A DNA stretch of 64,000 bases from Exiguobacterium alkaliphilum 12/1 (GCF_000714435.1 NZ_JJMW01000019.1:62001-126000), one strand, 5' to 3'; shown: positions 45,520 to 55,765, counted from the stretch's first letter. The notes: generated by a model not told the origin, from the sequence alone. Numbers and translations are program-made.

Positions 45520-46889
45520 AACGTGAATTGACACCACGCCAAATCGTGTCGGAACTAGACCGCTTCGTCATTGGCCAAAAAGATGCGAAACGGGCAGTCG
45601 CGATCGCACTTCGTAACCGCTATCGCCGTCAAAAGCTGAGCGCGGACCTTCGGGATGAAGTGACGCCGAAAAATATCTTGATGATCGGCCCGACCGGTGT
45701 CGGGAAGACCGAGATTGCCCGCCGTCTCGCCAAACTCGTCGGTGCCCCGTTCGTCAAGGTCGAGGCGACGAAGTTCACAGAAGTCGGCTACGTCGGCCGC
45801 GACGTCGAATCGATGGTCCGGGACCTCGTTGAGGCGTCAGTCCGTCTCGTCAAAGAAGACAAGAAGGAAGGCGTCAAAGACCAAGCCGAAGCCGTCGCCA
45901 AGGAGCGGATCCTCGATGCGCTTCAAGGGAAGGCGAAAGCCGCCCCGACAGCCTCGAACCCGTTCGAGGCACTGTTTGGCGGTCAGGCGCAACAGGCAGA
46001 ACCGGCGACCGACTCGACACAAGCGAGCGATCGGGCCCAGCTTCGGCGCCTGCTCGAGCTCGGCGAGTTGGAGGAACGGTTGATTGAAGTCGATTTGGAA
46101 GAGAAGCAGACGGTCGACTTGTTCCAAGGGCAAGGGATGGAAGGGCTGTCGAACCTTCAAGACATGCTCGGACAAATCGTACCGAAGAAACGGAAGAAGC
46201 GGAAAATCTCGGTCCGTGAGGCCCGCCCGCTCCTCATCGCCGAAGAGGCGGAGAACTTGCTCGACATGAACGAGGTCCATGACGAGGCCGTGCAGCGTAG
46301 CGAACAGATGGGGATCATCTTCGTCGATGAAATCGACAAGATTGCCACGAAGTCGCAAGACCATGCCGGCGTCTCGCGTGAAGGCGTTCAGCGCGACATC
46401 CTGCCAATCGTCGAAGGGTCGACGGTCGTGACAAAATACGGTCCCGTCAAAACGGATCACGTCCTTTTCATCGCGGCCGGAGCGTTCCATATGGCGAAGC
46501 CGTCCGATTTGATTCCGGAGCTGCAAGGGCGCTTCCCGATTCGCGTCGAGCTGAGCAGCTTGACGGAAGAAGACTTCGTCAAGATTTTGACCGAACCGTC
46601 GCAAGCGCTCATCAAGCAATATACGGCGCTCCTCGAGTCTGAAGAGATCGGGGTCGAGTTCACCCATGAGGCGATTGAAGAGATTGCGAAGATTGCGACG
46701 CACGTCAACCGCGAGACGGATGACATCGGCGCACGTCGCCTTTATACGATCATGGAACGTGTGCTCGAGGACTTGTCGTTCGAGGCGGCCGACATGCCAC
46801 AGACGAACGTTCAAATCACACCTGCTTACGTCAAAGAAAAAGTCGGTTCGATTGCGGAAGATCGAGACTTAAGCCAATATATACTATAA
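45516..46889 (+). CDS. hslU: HslU ATPase (ClpY/CodX)
   Basis: The AAA+ unfoldase partner of HslV. The 457-residue protein has [21 protein letters not shown], Walker [18 protein letters not shown], the intermediate domain (about residues 110-235), Walker [10 protein letters not shown], and the C-terminal DLSQYIL that docks into HslV. ATG 45516 (MKRELTP) overlaps the hslV stop by 4 bases and follows GGAGG. Confidence 0.96.
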   Translation: MKRELTPRQIVSELDRFVIGQKDAKRAVAIALRNRYRRQKLSADLRDEVTPKNILMIGPTGVGKTEIARRLAKLVGAPFVKVEATKFTEVGYVGRDVESMVRDLVEASVRLVKEDKKEGVKDQAEAVAKERILDALQGKAKAAPTASNPFEALFGGQAQQAEPATDSTQASDRAQLRRLLELGELEERLIEVDLEEKQTVDLFQGQGMEGLSNLQDMLGQIVPKKRKKRKISVREARPLLIAEEAENLLDMNEVHDEAVQRSEQMGIIFVDEIDKIATKSQDHAGVSREGVQRDILPIVEGSTVVTKYGPVKTDHVLFIAAGAFHMAKPSDLIPELQGRFPIRVELSSLTEEDFVKILTEPSQALIKQYTALLESEEIGVEFTHEAIEEIAKIATHVNRETDDIGARRLYTIMERVLEDLSFEAADMPQTNVQITPAYVKEKVGSIAEDRDLSQYIL

Positions 46890-46926
46890 GATTCTGTATG
46901 CACATACAGGGAGGAAAATCAGAACT

Positions 46927-47706
46927 ATGAACTTACTAGATAAAACACGCCAATTGAACACGATGCTTCAACAAGAGGCGAGCGCGCACGTCGACTTTAA
47001 AGAGATGGCGGACAAGATGCGTGAAGTGCTTGAGGCGAACACATTCATCGTCAGCCGTCGCGGCCGCTTGCTCGGCTTTGCGATCAAACAACAGATTGAA
47101 AATGAGCGGATGAAGGCGTTCCTTGTCGACCGCCAGTTCCCGGAGCCGTATGCGTCGAACTTGTTCAACGTGAAAGAGACGACGGAAAATATCGATATCG
47201 ATAGCGAATATACGGCATTCCCGGTTGAGAACCGCGAACTCTTTCTCGAATCGAAGACGACGATCGTTCCGATTATCGGCGGCGGCGAACGTCTCGGCAC
47301 GCTCGTGCTCGGACGCTTGAATAACGAATTCACGCAAGACGACCTCGTCCTCGCAGAATATAGCGCGACAGTCGTTGGGATGGAGATCTTGCGTGAAAAA
47401 GCGGCGGAAGCCGAGGCGTCTGCCCGGAAGAAGGCAGTCGTGCAAATGGCGATCAACTCCCTCTCGTATTCTGAACTCGAAGCGATTGAGCACATCTTCG
47501 AAGAGCTCGGTGGAAACGAAGGATTGTTAGTTGCTTCCAAAATTGCCGATAGAGTGGGAATCACTCGTTCGGTTATCGTCAACGCGCTACGGAAGCTCGA
47601 GAGCGCCGGCGTCATCGAATCTCGCTCGCTCGGGATGAAAGGAACCTATATCAAGATACTGAATGATAATTTCTTGTTTGAGTTACAGAAGCTGAAATCT
47701 AATTGA
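46927..47706 (+). CDS. codY: Global nutritional regulator CodY
   Basis: A GTP- and branched-chain-amino-acid-sensing repressor of stationary-phase, amino-acid and often motility genes. The 259-residue protein has an N-terminal GAF domain (ligand-binding loop in the first 150 residues), a linker helix and a C-terminal winged helix ([32 protein letters not shown]). GGGAGGAAAA precedes ATG 46927. A small inverted repeat (CTGTAT-GCAC-ATACAG, 46894-46909) separates it from hslU. CodY-like boxes lie upstream of its operon and of flgB. Confidence 0.97.
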   Translation: MNLLDKTRQLNTMLQQEASAHVDFKEMADKMREVLEANTFIVSRRGRLLGFAIKQQIENERMKAFLVDRQFPEPYASNLFNVKETTENIDIDSEYTAFPVENRELFLESKTTIVPIIGGGERLGTLVLGRLNNEFTQDDLVLAEYSATVVGMEILREKAAEAEASARKKAVVQMAINSLSYSELEAIEHIFEELGGNEGLLVASKIADRVGITRSVIVNALRKLESAGVIESRSLGMKGTYIKILNDNFLFELQKLKSN

Positions 47707-47766
47707 AACAGAGCAAGTTCATCACGAACAGCCTTACAATCGCTAGATAAAGACCGCTTTAGGTCC

Positions 47767-47803
47767 AAAAACCCGTTCTTTCGAATGAAAGAACGGGTTT
47801 TTT
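47767..47803 (+). terminator. Terminator after codY
   Basis: AAAAACCCGTTCTTTC (47767-47782) pairs with GAAAGAACGGGTTTTT across a GAAT loop, followed by T's to 47803. It isolates codY from the flagellar operon. Confidence 0.95.
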
Positions 47804-47817
47804 AGTGCAAAAGTAAT

Positions 47818-47832
47818 TATTTTCAGAATATG
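47818..47832 (+). promoter_or_regulatory. Candidate CodY box upstream of flgB
   Basis: TATTTTCAGAATATG matches the CodY consensus at 12 of 15 positions. It is in the AT-rich region 47804-47978 that must hold the fla/che promoter. CodY is known to repress the fla/che promoter in B. subtilis. I could not choose one clear -35/-10 pair in this gap. Confidence 0.45.
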
Positions 47833-47978
47833 TCGTAAATTCGACAAAAAGAAGTTAGACCATTTACCTGTTTTACTAAAAATATCTTTCAGAACTGTTA
47901 CAGATTTGTTTCAATGTAATAGTGGAATTTCCAAATAAGGTATATACATGCATCTTTATGTGAAAGCGAGTGAGCCGC

Positions 47979-48347
47979 ATGAAATGGATTGGCACCGACT
48001 ATCAGTTGATGAAGCAAGCGATCAACCATTCGGTCTTACACCAGAAAGTGATCAGTCATAATTTGTCGAATATCGATACCCCGAATTTTAAAGCGAAACA
48101 AGCCGTCTTCGAACAGACGCTATCGAACGAGATGCGGTTGAAACTTGCCGGCGGGCGACCGAGCGAGCGGGCGACGAGCCAAATCGTCGACCGTGCAGGA
48201 GGTGCGATGCGCAGTGACGGGAATAACGTCGACCTCGATTTCGAGATGAGTGAACTAGCGCGGAACCAATTGCAATATGAGGCGATGATGGAACAACTCA
48301 ACCGTCGGCTCGGTGGTTTGAAGACGGTGATACGAGGAGGACGTTAA
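47979..48347 (+). CDS. flgB: Flagellar basal-body rod protein FlgB
   Basis: A proximal rod subunit, 122 residues, first gene of the fla/che operon. It has the rod/hook family N-terminal pattern VISHNLSNIDTPNFKAKQ and the C-terminal heptad helix MSELARNQLQYEAMMEQL. I chose ATG 47979; a GTG at 47970 is also in frame, and neither has a strong ribosome-binding site. flgC begins 3 bases after the stop. Confidence 0.94.
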   Translation: MKWIGTDYQLMKQAINHSVLHQKVISHNLSNIDTPNFKAKQAVFEQTLSNEMRLKLAGGRPSERATSQIVDRAGGAMRSDGNNVDLDFEMSELARNQLQYEAMMEQLNRRLGGLKTVIRGGR

Positions 48348-48349
48348 CG

Positions 48350-48781
48350 ATGGGGATGTTTGATAGTTTTCATATCTCAGCGACGGCGCTGACGTCACAA
48401 CGGTTACGGATGGACACCGTCTCAGCGAATATCGCGAACGCGCAGACGACACGCGGCAAACTTGTCGATGGAGAATGGCAGCCGTATACGCGTAAGATGA
48501 CGGTGCTTCAGGAAGCGCCGTTTCGAAAACAGTTATCGAACGCCGTCTCGGGCGGCGTGCAAGTGGCACGAATCGTCGAGGACGAGGCGCCTTATAAATT
48601 GTCTTATGACCCGTCGCATCCCGACGCGGACGAACGCGGCTACGTGCAGTTGCCGAACGTGGACTTGTTAAAAGAGATGGTCGACCTGATGGGGGCAACC
48701 CGCTCATACGAGGCCAACGTGGCGGCGATGAATGCGACGAAGGCGATGCTCGTCAAAGCGATGGAAATTGGTAAAGGATAA
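48350..48781 (+). CDS. flgC: Flagellar basal-body rod protein FlgC
   Basis: A rod subunit of 143 residues with MDTVSANIANAQTTRGKLVDG near the start and the C-terminal VDLLKEMVDLMGATRSYEAN helix. AGGAGG lies in the end of flgB. It assembles with FlgB, FlgF/G and FliE in the rod. Confidence 0.95.
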   Translation: MGMFDSFHISATALTSQRLRMDTVSANIANAQTTRGKLVDGEWQPYTRKMTVLQEAPFRKQLSNAVSGGVQVARIVEDEAPYKLSYDPSHPDADERGYVQLPNVDLLKEMVDLMGATRSYEANVAAMNATKAMLVKAMEIGKG

Positions 48782-48794
48782 GGAGTGAAGACGG

Positions 48795-49079
48795 ATGCAA
48801 ATCAATCCGATTTCGATGATTGGAACTCAACCGACCGGGGTGAACCCGGTGAAAGATACGCCATCTCAATTTGGATCGTATTTGAATGAGGCGATGCGCT
48901 CGTTGAACGACGTGCAACAGGCGACGAGTGCGGCTCGCGCCGACCTTGCCGTCGGAAAAGCCGACCTTCATCAAGTGATGATTCAAAGTGAAGAGTCGTC
49001 GATAGCGATGCAACTCGCGATTGAGGTGCGGAACAAGGCTGTCGAAGCCTATCAAGAAATGATGCGAATGCAAGTTTAA
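48795..49079 (+). CDS. fliE: Flagellar hook-basal body protein FliE
   Basis: A 94-residue adaptor linking the MS ring to the rod. It has FGSYLNEAMRSLNDVQQATS, then DLHQVMIQSEESSIAMQLAI and the terminal KAVEAYQEMMRMQV. The start follows AGGAGTG. Length is normal. Confidence 0.95.
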   Translation: MQINPISMIGTQPTGVNPVKDTPSQFGSYLNEAMRSLNDVQQATSAARADLAVGKADLHQVMIQSEESSIAMQLAIEVRNKAVEAYQEMMRMQV

Positions 49080-49100
49080 TGTAGAGGATGACGAGTTGCG

Positions 49101-50669
49101 ATGAATGAGAAGTTAAAAGAACGATTCAGTTCACTGACGGGTTCGCTCCAAGCGTTGCCGAAGAACCGTAAAATCTTTTGGGGCATCGTCATCGCCGGCG
49201 TATTACTCGTCGCGGTGGTCTTGACCATGTTGCTCGCACGACCGAACATGGCGCCTCTGTACACGAACTTGTCGGCCCAAGAAGCCGGAGAAGTGACAGA
49301 GAAGCTGACGGCTGACGGAGTGAAATCAGAAATTAAAGCGACCTCGAACGGAGTGAGTGTTTATGTCCCGAGCGAACGGGTCGACCAGTTGAAAGTCAAT
49401 TTGGCCGCGGCTGGAATCCCGAAGTCGGGTGCCATCGATTATAGCTTTTTCAGCGACAACGCCGGGTTCGGGACGACCGACCGTGAGATGGCCGTGATCG
49501 AACGAAGCGCGATGCAAACCGAGCTCGAACGATTGATCACGCAAATCGAAGGCATCAATCAGGCAAAAGTCATCATCTCGCTACCCGAGAAGTCTGTCTT
49601 TCTAGCAGAGGACCAAGGCGAACCGACGGCGTCAATCGTCTTGAACCTCGGTGCTGGGACGTCACTCGAACCGGCGACGGTGAAAGGACTGTATCACTTG
49701 ATTAGTAAGAGCGTACCGAACTTGAAGCCGGAAAACATCTCGATTATGGACCAATACTTCACGTATTACGACCTGGACCAGTCGACGATGGCCGGCGGTG
49801 GCTCGACCGACCCGCTCGCTTTGAAGCGCCAAGTCGAGAAAGACGTACGTCAACAGATTCAACAGATGCTCTCGGTGCTTCTCGGTGAGCGTAGCGTGCT
49901 CGTATCGGTCACAGCCGACATCGACACGACGCAGACGGCAGAAGAGCAAAACCTCGTCACCCCGGTCAATGAAGACAGCATGGAAGGGATCGTCACATCG
50001 GCCGAACGAATCGCCGAGGCGTACACAGGCGGGACCGGAGCGCAAACAGCAGCCGGGACGGCCGAGAACGACACGGTCAACTTCCCAGCCGCGACGGGTA
50101 CCGGTAACGAAGAGAGCGAGAAAAATCATGAAATCATCAACTATGAAGTGAATCGCATCACAAAACAGATCCAAAACGCGCCGTACACGATTCGAGACCT
50201 CGGTGTCCAGCTCATCGTCGAACCACCGAACGGGGCGACGACGATTGACCCGCAACTCGAAGGTGACCTCGAGACGATGATGTATTCGATTATCCGCACA
50301 TCGCTCGCGAAGACGGGCGAAGCCCTCACGGAAGCGGAATTGGAACAAAAAGTCGTCGTCGTGTCTCGCCCGTTCGCAGAAGCGGAAGCGGTCGCGACGA
50401 CCGAGCAAGCGACGCCATGGTGGATGTATGCCGCCGCAGCCGGCGCGGTCGTCCTACTCGCCCTCGTCTTCTTCGCACTACGCAAGCGCAAGCAAGAGCC
50501 GCTCGCTGAGACGAACGAGTGGGAAGTCCCATATGAAGACGAAGTGCCGGACCTCGACCTTGAAGAACGAGGCGAAGGCGCCGTCAAGAAGAAACAGTTG
50601 GAGAAATTGGCAGAGAGCAACCCAGAAGAGTTCGCCAAGCTTCTTCGTACTTGGATGTCTGAGGAGTGA
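49101..50669 (+). CDS. fliF: Flagellar MS-ring protein FliF
   Basis: Forms the membrane ring on which the rotor and export gate assemble. The 522-residue protein has two membrane helices (about residues 27-46 and 440-458), the ring-building YscJ-like domains between them (PLYTNLSAQEAGEVTEKL, IPKSGAIDYSFF), and a C-terminal cytoplasmic tail (KLAESNPEEFAKLLRTWMSE) that binds FliG. The start follows GAGGATGACGA. The stop codon overlaps an alternative GTG of fliG. Confidence 0.95.
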   Translation: MNEKLKERFSSLTGSLQALPKNRKIFWGIVIAGVLLVAVVLTMLLARPNMAPLYTNLSAQEAGEVTEKLTADGVKSEIKATSNGVSVYVPSERVDQLKVNLAAAGIPKSGAIDYSFFSDNAGFGTTDREMAVIERSAMQTELERLITQIEGINQAKVIISLPEKSVFLAEDQGEPTASIVLNLGAGTSLEPATVKGLYHLISKSVPNLKPENISIMDQYFTYYDLDQSTMAGGGSTDPLALKRQVEKDVRQQIQQMLSVLLGERSVLVSVTADIDTTQTAEEQNLVTPVNEDSMEGIVTSAERIAEAYTGGTGAQTAAGTAENDTVNFPAATGTGNEESEKNHEIINYEVNRITKQIQNAPYTIRDLGVQLIVEPPNGATTIDPQLEGDLETMMYSIIRTSLAKTGEALTEAELEQKVVVVSRPFAEAEAVATTEQATPWWMYAAAAGAVVLLALVFFALRKRKQEPLAETNEWEVPYEDEVPDLDLEERGEGAVKKKQLEKLAESNPEEFAKLLRTWMSEE

Positions 50670-50674
50670 GTACC

Positions 50675-51682
50675 GTGAACTATGCAAAACAATCGAACCG
50701 AGAAAAAGCGGCGATGCTCATGATCTCGCTCGGACCAGAAGTCGCGGCGAACGTGTACAAGCATCTGTCCGAAGAAGAGATGGAGCAGTTAACGCTACAA
50801 ATCTCGGCACTGAAAAAAGTATCGCCTGAACAGAAAGAGACGATCATGGGCGAGTTCCATGAGCTCGCGATGGCACAGAGCTACATTACGCAAGGTGGCA
50901 TCGGCTTCGCGAAGACGGTGCTTGAAAAAGCGGTCGGGGAAGAGAAGGCGATGGCCCTCATCCACCGTCTCACCTCGACGCTCCAAGTCAGACCGTTCGA
51001 GTTCGCGCGAAAAGCCGATCCGAAGCAGTTGCTCAACTTTATCCAAAACGAGCACCCGCAAACGATCGCGTTGATTTTGGCTCACCTCGAGCCGGTCAAA
51101 TCAGGACAAATCTTATCCGAACTGCCGCCTGAGATTCAATCGGAAGTCGCCAAACGGATTGCGACGATGGACCGGCTCAACCCGGACGTCATCCATGAAG
51201 TCGAGCAGATTCTCGAGAAGAACTTGTCGCAGACCGACATGCAGGACTACGCGCAGTCTGGTGGAATCGAAGCGGTCGTCGAAGTGCTCAACGGCGTCGA
51301 CCGGACGACGGAGCGGACGATTCTCGATGCGCTTGAAATCGAAGACCCGGAGCTCGCCGAAGAGATCAAAAAGCGGATGTTCGTGTTCGAAGATATCGTC
51401 ACGCTCGACTCGCGGGCGATACAACGGATTATCCGGGAAGTGGCGAACGACGATCTTTTGCTCGCGCTCAAAGTCTCGTCCGAAGAAGTCAAACAAATCA
51501 TCTTCAAAAACATGTCACAGCGAATGGTGGATACGTTCAAAGAAGACATGGAATTCATGGGACCTGTGCGGTTGCGTGACGTCGAAGAAGCGCAAAGTCG
51601 TATCGTCGGGATTATCCGTCGCCTAGAAGACGTCGGAGAAATCGTGATCAGTCGCGGTGGAGGAGATGACATCGTTGTCTAA
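50675..51682 (+). CDS. fliG: Flagellar motor switch protein FliG
   Basis: The rotor protein that meets the stator to generate torque. The 335-residue protein has the N-terminal FliF-binding domain (AAMLMISLGPEVAANVYKHL), the EHPQT motif (FIQNEHPQTIALIL) and the C-terminal torque helix region (KKRMFVFEDIVTLDSRAIQR; FMGPVRLRDVEEAQ). I prefer GTG 50675, 8 bases after GAGGAG; GTG 50666 overlaps the fliF stop and that site. Confidence 0.95.
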   Translation: MNYAKQSNREKAAMLMISLGPEVAANVYKHLSEEEMEQLTLQISALKKVSPEQKETIMGEFHELAMAQSYITQGGIGFAKTVLEKAVGEEKAMALIHRLTSTLQVRPFEFARKADPKQLLNFIQNEHPQTIALILAHLEPVKSGQILSELPPEIQSEVAKRIATMDRLNPDVIHEVEQILEKNLSQTDMQDYAQSGGIEAVVEVLNGVDRTTERTILDALEIEDPELAEEIKKRMFVFEDIVTLDSRAIQRIIREVANDDLLLALKVSSEEVKQIIFKNMSQRMVDTFKEDMEFMGPVRLRDVEEAQSRIVGIIRRLEDVGEIVISRGGGDDIVV

Positions 51683-52388
51683 TGTGATTAAACGAGGACG
51701 GGCGACAGCGTTCGAGCCGCAACGGATCGACTCGAAGCCGTTGTTTGAGGCGGTTGAGGTAGTACCCGAGATCGATCACGAGTCAGGAATCGCGGCCCGT
51801 TATGAAAAACTCAGGCAAGAAGAAGCCGAAGCCAGCGAACGGTGGCACGCCGCAGAAGAGACGATTGAGCGCTTGAAAGCCGAGGCGCTTGAAGCGGCTT
51901 ACAACGAAGGCTATGCCGCGGGGTTTGACCAAGGGCATGGCGAAGGGAAGGCGACGTTCGATGAGTTGACGACCCGATTGAACACGGTGCTCGTCGAACT
52001 CGAACAGTTATACGACGAAAAGTGGCGCTCGGCCGAACGCCAACTCGTCGAGCTCGCGGTCGAGGTCGCCGCCAAGTTGACGACCGACCTCATCCGAAAA
52101 GATGAGCAGCTGTTCGCCGATTTGATTCGTGACCAAGTCTTGCGTGAGCCCGACGCCGACAGTTTGACCATCTATGTCCATCCGACCCGCCTCGCCTCGA
52201 TTCAACGGTTCGAGACGATGTGGCAGACGGACAATGCACCGTTGATGAAATATCGGGCCGACGCGTCGCTAGATGAGGTGAGCGTCCGAATCGAGACGCC
52301 GCACCACGGCAGTGAGCGCGACGTGTCCTACAGTTTGGAACGGATTCGGGCGACGATCGAGGAGGTATTGGCCGATGGGGCTTATTGA
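51675..52388 (+). CDS. fliH: Flagellar export regulator FliH
   Basis: Controls the FliI ATPase and delivers it to the export gate. The roughly 237-residue protein has a charged N-terminus, a long coiled coil with small-residue repeats (EAAYNEGYAAGFDQGHGEGK) typical of FliH, and the V-ATPase E-subunit-like C-terminus. TTG 51675 (MSNVIKRGR) fits GGAGGAG at 51658-51664 and family starts; ATG 51666 and GTG 51657 are also in frame. It overlaps both neighbours. Confidence 0.9.
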   Translation: MSNVIKRGRATAFEPQRIDSKPLFEAVEVVPEIDHESGIAARYEKLRQEEAEASERWHAAEETIERLKAEALEAAYNEGYAAGFDQGHGEGKATFDELTTRLNTVLVELEQLYDEKWRSAERQLVELAVEVAAKLTTDLIRKDEQLFADLIRDQVLREPDADSLTIYVHPTRLASIQRFETMWQTDNAPLMKYRADASLDEVSVRIETPHHGSERDVSYSLERIRATIEEVLADGAY

Positions 52389-53694
52389 TCTCGTCACGGA
52401 GACCGTGTCCCGGTCACCGGAAGACGAATACGTCCGGAAAGTCGGGCGCGTCTGTCGCGTCGTCGGATTGATGATCGAAGCGAGCGGGCCGAGCGCGTTC
52501 ATCGGTGAGCGGTGCCTCATCGAGTTGCCGAACGGTCCAGCCGTTGAAGCGGAAGTCGTCGGATTCAACGATGCGCGCGTGCTCCTCATGCCTTACGGCG
52601 AGACGACTCAAATCGCACCCGGTTGTATCGTCAAAGGGACCGGCCGCATGCTCCAAGTGCCGGTCGGGTTCGAGTTGATTGGTCAAGTGCTCGATGGGCT
52701 CGGCCGTCCGTTATCCGGGGAAGGTAAGCGCCCGGCAAAACGATACGACGTATTGCGCAAGCCGCCGAACCCGCTCGAACGGCCGCGAATCCTCGACTCC
52801 TTATCGACCGGGGTCCGCGTCATCGACGGACTATTGACCGTCGGCAAAGGACAACGGGTCGGCTTGTTTGCCGGATCGGGTGTCGGGAAGTCGACATTGC
52901 TCGGCATGATCGCCAAACGCTCGTCCGCACACGTTAACGTCATCGCGTTGATTGGTGAGCGGGGGCGGGAAGTGAAAGAGTTTATCGAGAAAGAGCTCGG
53001 GCCAGAAGGGATGGCGCGTTCGGTCGTCATCGTGGCGACGAGCGATCAACCGCCACTCGTCCGATTGAAAGGTGCCTATACGGCAACGGCGATTGCCGAG
53101 TATTTCCGCGACCAAGGGAAAGAAGTCGTGTTGATGATGGATTCGGTGACGCGTTTCGCGATGGCGCAACGTGAAATCGGGCTCGCCACAGGCGAACCCC
53201 CGACATCTAAAGGGTACACCCCGTCCGTTTTCGCCATGTTGCCGCAACTACTCGAGCGGAGCGGGACGGCTGTCACCGGCTCCATCACGGCGTTTTACAC
53301 CGTACTCGTCGATGGGGACGACATGAACGAACCGATTGCCGATGCCGTTCGCGGGATACTCGATGGTCACTTCGTCATGGACCGTGCCCTCGCGAACCGT
53401 GGCCAGTTCCCGGCCATTCACGTGTTGAAGTCGATTAGTCGGGTCATGAACCAAATCGCCTCACCGCTACATCGCGAAGATGCGATCACGTTCCGCAGCT
53501 GGCTCGCCACGTACCTAGACGCAGAAGACTTAATCAATATCGGTGCATACAAAAAAGGGACGAATCCAGCGATTGACACGGCCATCGATCACTATCCGGG
53601 GCTGCTGACGTTTTTGAAGCAATCGATTGAAGAAGAGGCGTCGTTCGAGCAAACAATCGAGCGGTTGGCCGGAATCGCAAGAGGTGACAGATGA
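52375..53694 (+). CDS. fliI: Flagellum-specific ATPase FliI
   Basis: Powers unfolding and chaperone release in flagellar export. The 439-residue protein is F1-beta-like: Walker A GLFAGSGVGKSTLLGMIAK, IGERGREVKEFIEKELG, Walker B VVLMMDSVTRFAMAQREIGL and PPTSKGYTPSVFA. ATG 52375 (MGLIDLV) follows GGAGG and lies within the fliH end; the next gene overlaps by 4 bases. Confidence 0.96.
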   Translation: MGLIDLVTETVSRSPEDEYVRKVGRVCRVVGLMIEASGPSAFIGERCLIELPNGPAVEAEVVGFNDARVLLMPYGETTQIAPGCIVKGTGRMLQVPVGFELIGQVLDGLGRPLSGEGKRPAKRYDVLRKPPNPLERPRILDSLSTGVRVIDGLLTVGKGQRVGLFAGSGVGKSTLLGMIAKRSSAHVNVIALIGERGREVKEFIEKELGPEGMARSVVIVATSDQPPLVRLKGAYTATAIAEYFRDQGKEVVLMMDSVTRFAMAQREIGLATGEPPTSKGYTPSVFAMLPQLLERSGTAVTGSITAFYTVLVDGDDMNEPIADAVRGILDGHFVMDRALANRGQFPAIHVLKSISRVMNQIASPLHREDAITFRSWLATYLDAEDLINIGAYKKGTNPAIDTAIDHYPGLLTFLKQSIEEEASFEQTIERLAGIARGDR

Positions 53695-54125
53695 ACAGAT
53701 TATTACTAGAACGAATCATGCCGATCGCTGAACATGAAAAAGAAGAGACGGCGACCGAGATGAGGTCGTTGAAGGCACGATTTGAGGCAGATATGGAAGC
53801 GTTATACCGTCTGCTCGTCACGTATGAGTCGCTCATGAAGAGTCAGGATGAACAGTCTGGTACGGTCGACTTGCTCATGTCACAGTATCGTGAGAAGACG
53901 CGCGACCTGCTGAAGCGACAAATCGAGACGCAACAGCTCGTCGTGACCCAATCGCGCAATCGCTATCACTTGGCGCAAGAGCGTCTGCTCGGGAAAGTCG
54001 TCGAAGAGAAAAAATACGTGACGCTCCATGAGAAGGCGAGCCAACAAGAAGTTGCCGCCACAAAAGCGACGGAGCAATCCTTCATTGACGAGCTCGCCGT
54101 CATTCACCACGGGAAAGGGAAGTAA
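53691..54125 (+). CDS. fliJ: Flagellar export chaperone FliJ
   Basis: A 144-residue, almost wholly helical coiled-coil protein, the usual appearance of FliJ, which sits in the FliI ring like the gamma subunit of F1. Identification rests on size, coiled coil and position directly after fliI with a 4-base overlap. Segments include QYREKTRDLLKRQIETQQLV and EKKYVTLHEKASQQEVA. Confidence 0.88.
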   Translation: MNRLLLERIMPIAEHEKEETATEMRSLKARFEADMEALYRLLVTYESLMKSQDEQSGTVDLLMSQYREKTRDLLKRQIETQQLVVTQSRNRYHLAQERLLGKVVEEKKYVTLHEKASQQEVAATKATEQSFIDELAVIHHGKGK

Positions 54126-54129
54126 GCGG

Positions 54130-54678
54130 ATGGAAAAAGAGAACAGTAGACGTGGAGTCCAGTTGTTGGTCGCCCTTGTCCTCATCCCGGCGATCTTCCT
54201 ACTCGTCGGAGGTATCGTTGTCATGAACTATGCGATGGATCGCCCACTCTTATCGGTACCGTTCATCGAAACGAAGCAAGAACCGGTGACGGAAAAGAGC
54301 GTGAACGTGACAGGGATTGATTCGGATGCTACGAACCGGTTGAAAGTGGCCAACGCTGAAATCGAGAAACTGCGTAATGAAAACGTCGAATTGACGAATG
54401 AAGTGAAGGCAAGACAAGAGGAAGTGTCACGTCTCATCAAAGAACGTGACCGTCTCATCGCCGAACTGAGTGCCGCTGCAGAAGTCGAGGCGACGACGTC
54501 CGACGTGTCACGCGTCTACGAAGAGATGTCGGCCAAACAGGCTGCGGCCATCATGAACGAGTTAGAGAGCCCACAGGTGGCCAAACTGTTAAAAGAACTA
54601 TCACCAAAACAACAAGCCGACATACTTGGCCGAATGGATGCACAACGGGCCGCCGTTGTCACCCAGCTGTTGCAATAG
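54130..54678 (+). CDS. ylxF: MotE/YlxF-like flagellar operon membrane protein
   Basis: A 182-residue protein with one N-terminal membrane helix (about residues 12-35), a coiled coil (about 65-120, ANAEIEKLRNENVELTNEVK) and a C-terminal helical domain of the MgtE N-terminal/MotE type (EEMSAKQAAAIMNELESPQV, LSPKQQADILGRM). The position between fliJ and fliK matches B. subtilis ylxF. MotE relatives act as motor chaperones in other phyla; the function here is unproven. ATG 54130 is 4 bases after the fliJ stop. Confidence 0.85.
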   Translation: MEKENSRRGVQLLVALVLIPAIFLLVGGIVVMNYAMDRPLLSVPFIETKQEPVTEKSVNVTGIDSDATNRLKVANAEIEKLRNENVELTNEVKARQEEVSRLIKERDRLIAELSAAAEVEATTSDVSRVYEEMSAKQAAAIMNELESPQVAKLLKELSPKQQADILGRMDAQRAAVVTQLLQ

Positions 54679-54694
54679 GGAGGAGGTCGAATCA

Positions 54695-55765
54695 ATGAAT
54701 ATCGCGTTACTCGGACAAGCCGTGCAAGGAACGGCACAAAAAAACGGGGAAGCGGGTGCTTCTCCGACAGGTCATTTTTTACAATTGCTCACTTCCATGC
54801 TCGGGTCGTTCACAGATACGCCGCAGCAACCGGTCAAGTCAGACGGTGAATCGGCTCAATCATTGCCGACCGAAGAACTCTCGTCAGAGCTCGAGCGATG
54901 GCTGCAACAGTCGGACAGTCTCGAGTGGTTAAAAGGCTTGCCACGAGACGCCTATCGCCAGTTCATGGACGCCTATACGAGCTTGTTGACAGAAGCGGCA
55001 TCTTTAGAATCGATGTCACCAGAGGCGATGGTGCCCGCGACCAACGTCGTGGCACACGTGTTAGACGGAACGAAGCAGACGGCGCATGCTTCGATCATTC
55101 CAGCAATGATTGAACGTGATTTGAAACGGGATGTGCCATCCATGTCGACGCGAGGCGGGTTCGAGACGAACGTCCGCATCGTGCAGCAAATCGTGACGCA
55201 ATTTAACGGGACGTTTGGCCAGGCTCAAAACACTTTACCCGAAGGAAAACAACCTGAAACCCCGTTGACGACAATCGTGAAAGAATCGCTCGAACTGTTG
55301 CCAAAAGGCGGGACGTGGACGAGACCTCAAATCGATGTCGACACCGTGATGTACGCTTCGAAGAGTTCGTTGCCTGAAAATTTGAAAGCGCGAATCGAGG
55401 CGGCACTGCAACGAGCCCCATTCCAAAGTGGAGCGGACGGATCGAAAGTGTTCACGGTCCGGCTCTATCCAGAACAACTCGGTGAGCTTGTCGTGAAGTT
55501 GGAACGTCAAAACGGAGAGCTCGTCGTCAAGTTGTTCGCGAGCAACCAAGATGCGAAACAACTGCTTCAATCACAACTTCAACAATTGCATCAGACGCTG
55601 CAACCGCTCACGCCGAACGTCCGCATCGAGGTGAACTTGACACAACAGGCGCTTGATGCCAAAACGCCGACTTCAAGCGGCGAACAACCTGACGCTGAAC
55701 GGGAAGGGCAGCAACAGCCGAAAGGAGAATCTGACGATGACGACCATCCAACCGAAGACGAGTGA
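54695..55765 (+). CDS. fliK: Flagellar hook-length control protein FliK
   Basis: Measures hook length and switches the export gate from rod/hook to filament proteins. The 356-residue protein has a low-conservation N-terminal ruler region and a C-terminal domain at about residues 250-310 ([20 protein letters not shown], then [17 protein letters not shown]), which contacts FlhB, followed by a charged, Gly/Gln/Asp-rich tail. ATG 54695 follows GGGAGGAGG. The end overlaps flgD by 29 bases. Confidence 0.92.
   Translation: MNIALLGQAVQGTAQKNGEAGASPTGHFLQLLTSMLGSFTDTPQQPVKSDGESAQSLPTEELSSELERWLQQSDSLEWLKGLPRDAYRQFMDAYTSLLTEAASLESMSPEAMVPATNVVAHVLDGTKQTAHASIIPAMIERDLKRDVPSMSTRGGFETNVRIVQQIVTQFNGTFGQAQNTLPEGKQPETPLTTIVKESLELLPKGGTWTRPQIDVDTVMYASKSSLPENLKARIEAALQRAPFQSGADGSKVFTVRLYPEQLGELVVKLERQNGELVVKLFASNQDAKQLLQSQLQQLHQTLQPLTPNVRIEVNLTQQALDAKTPTSSGEQPDAEREGQQQPKGESDDDDHPTEDE

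Noticed and set aside
45837-46814. Long minus-strand open frame (325 codons) opposite hslU
   Set aside because: It mirrors hslU codon structure, has no ribosome-binding site or recognisable motif, and hslU is certain.
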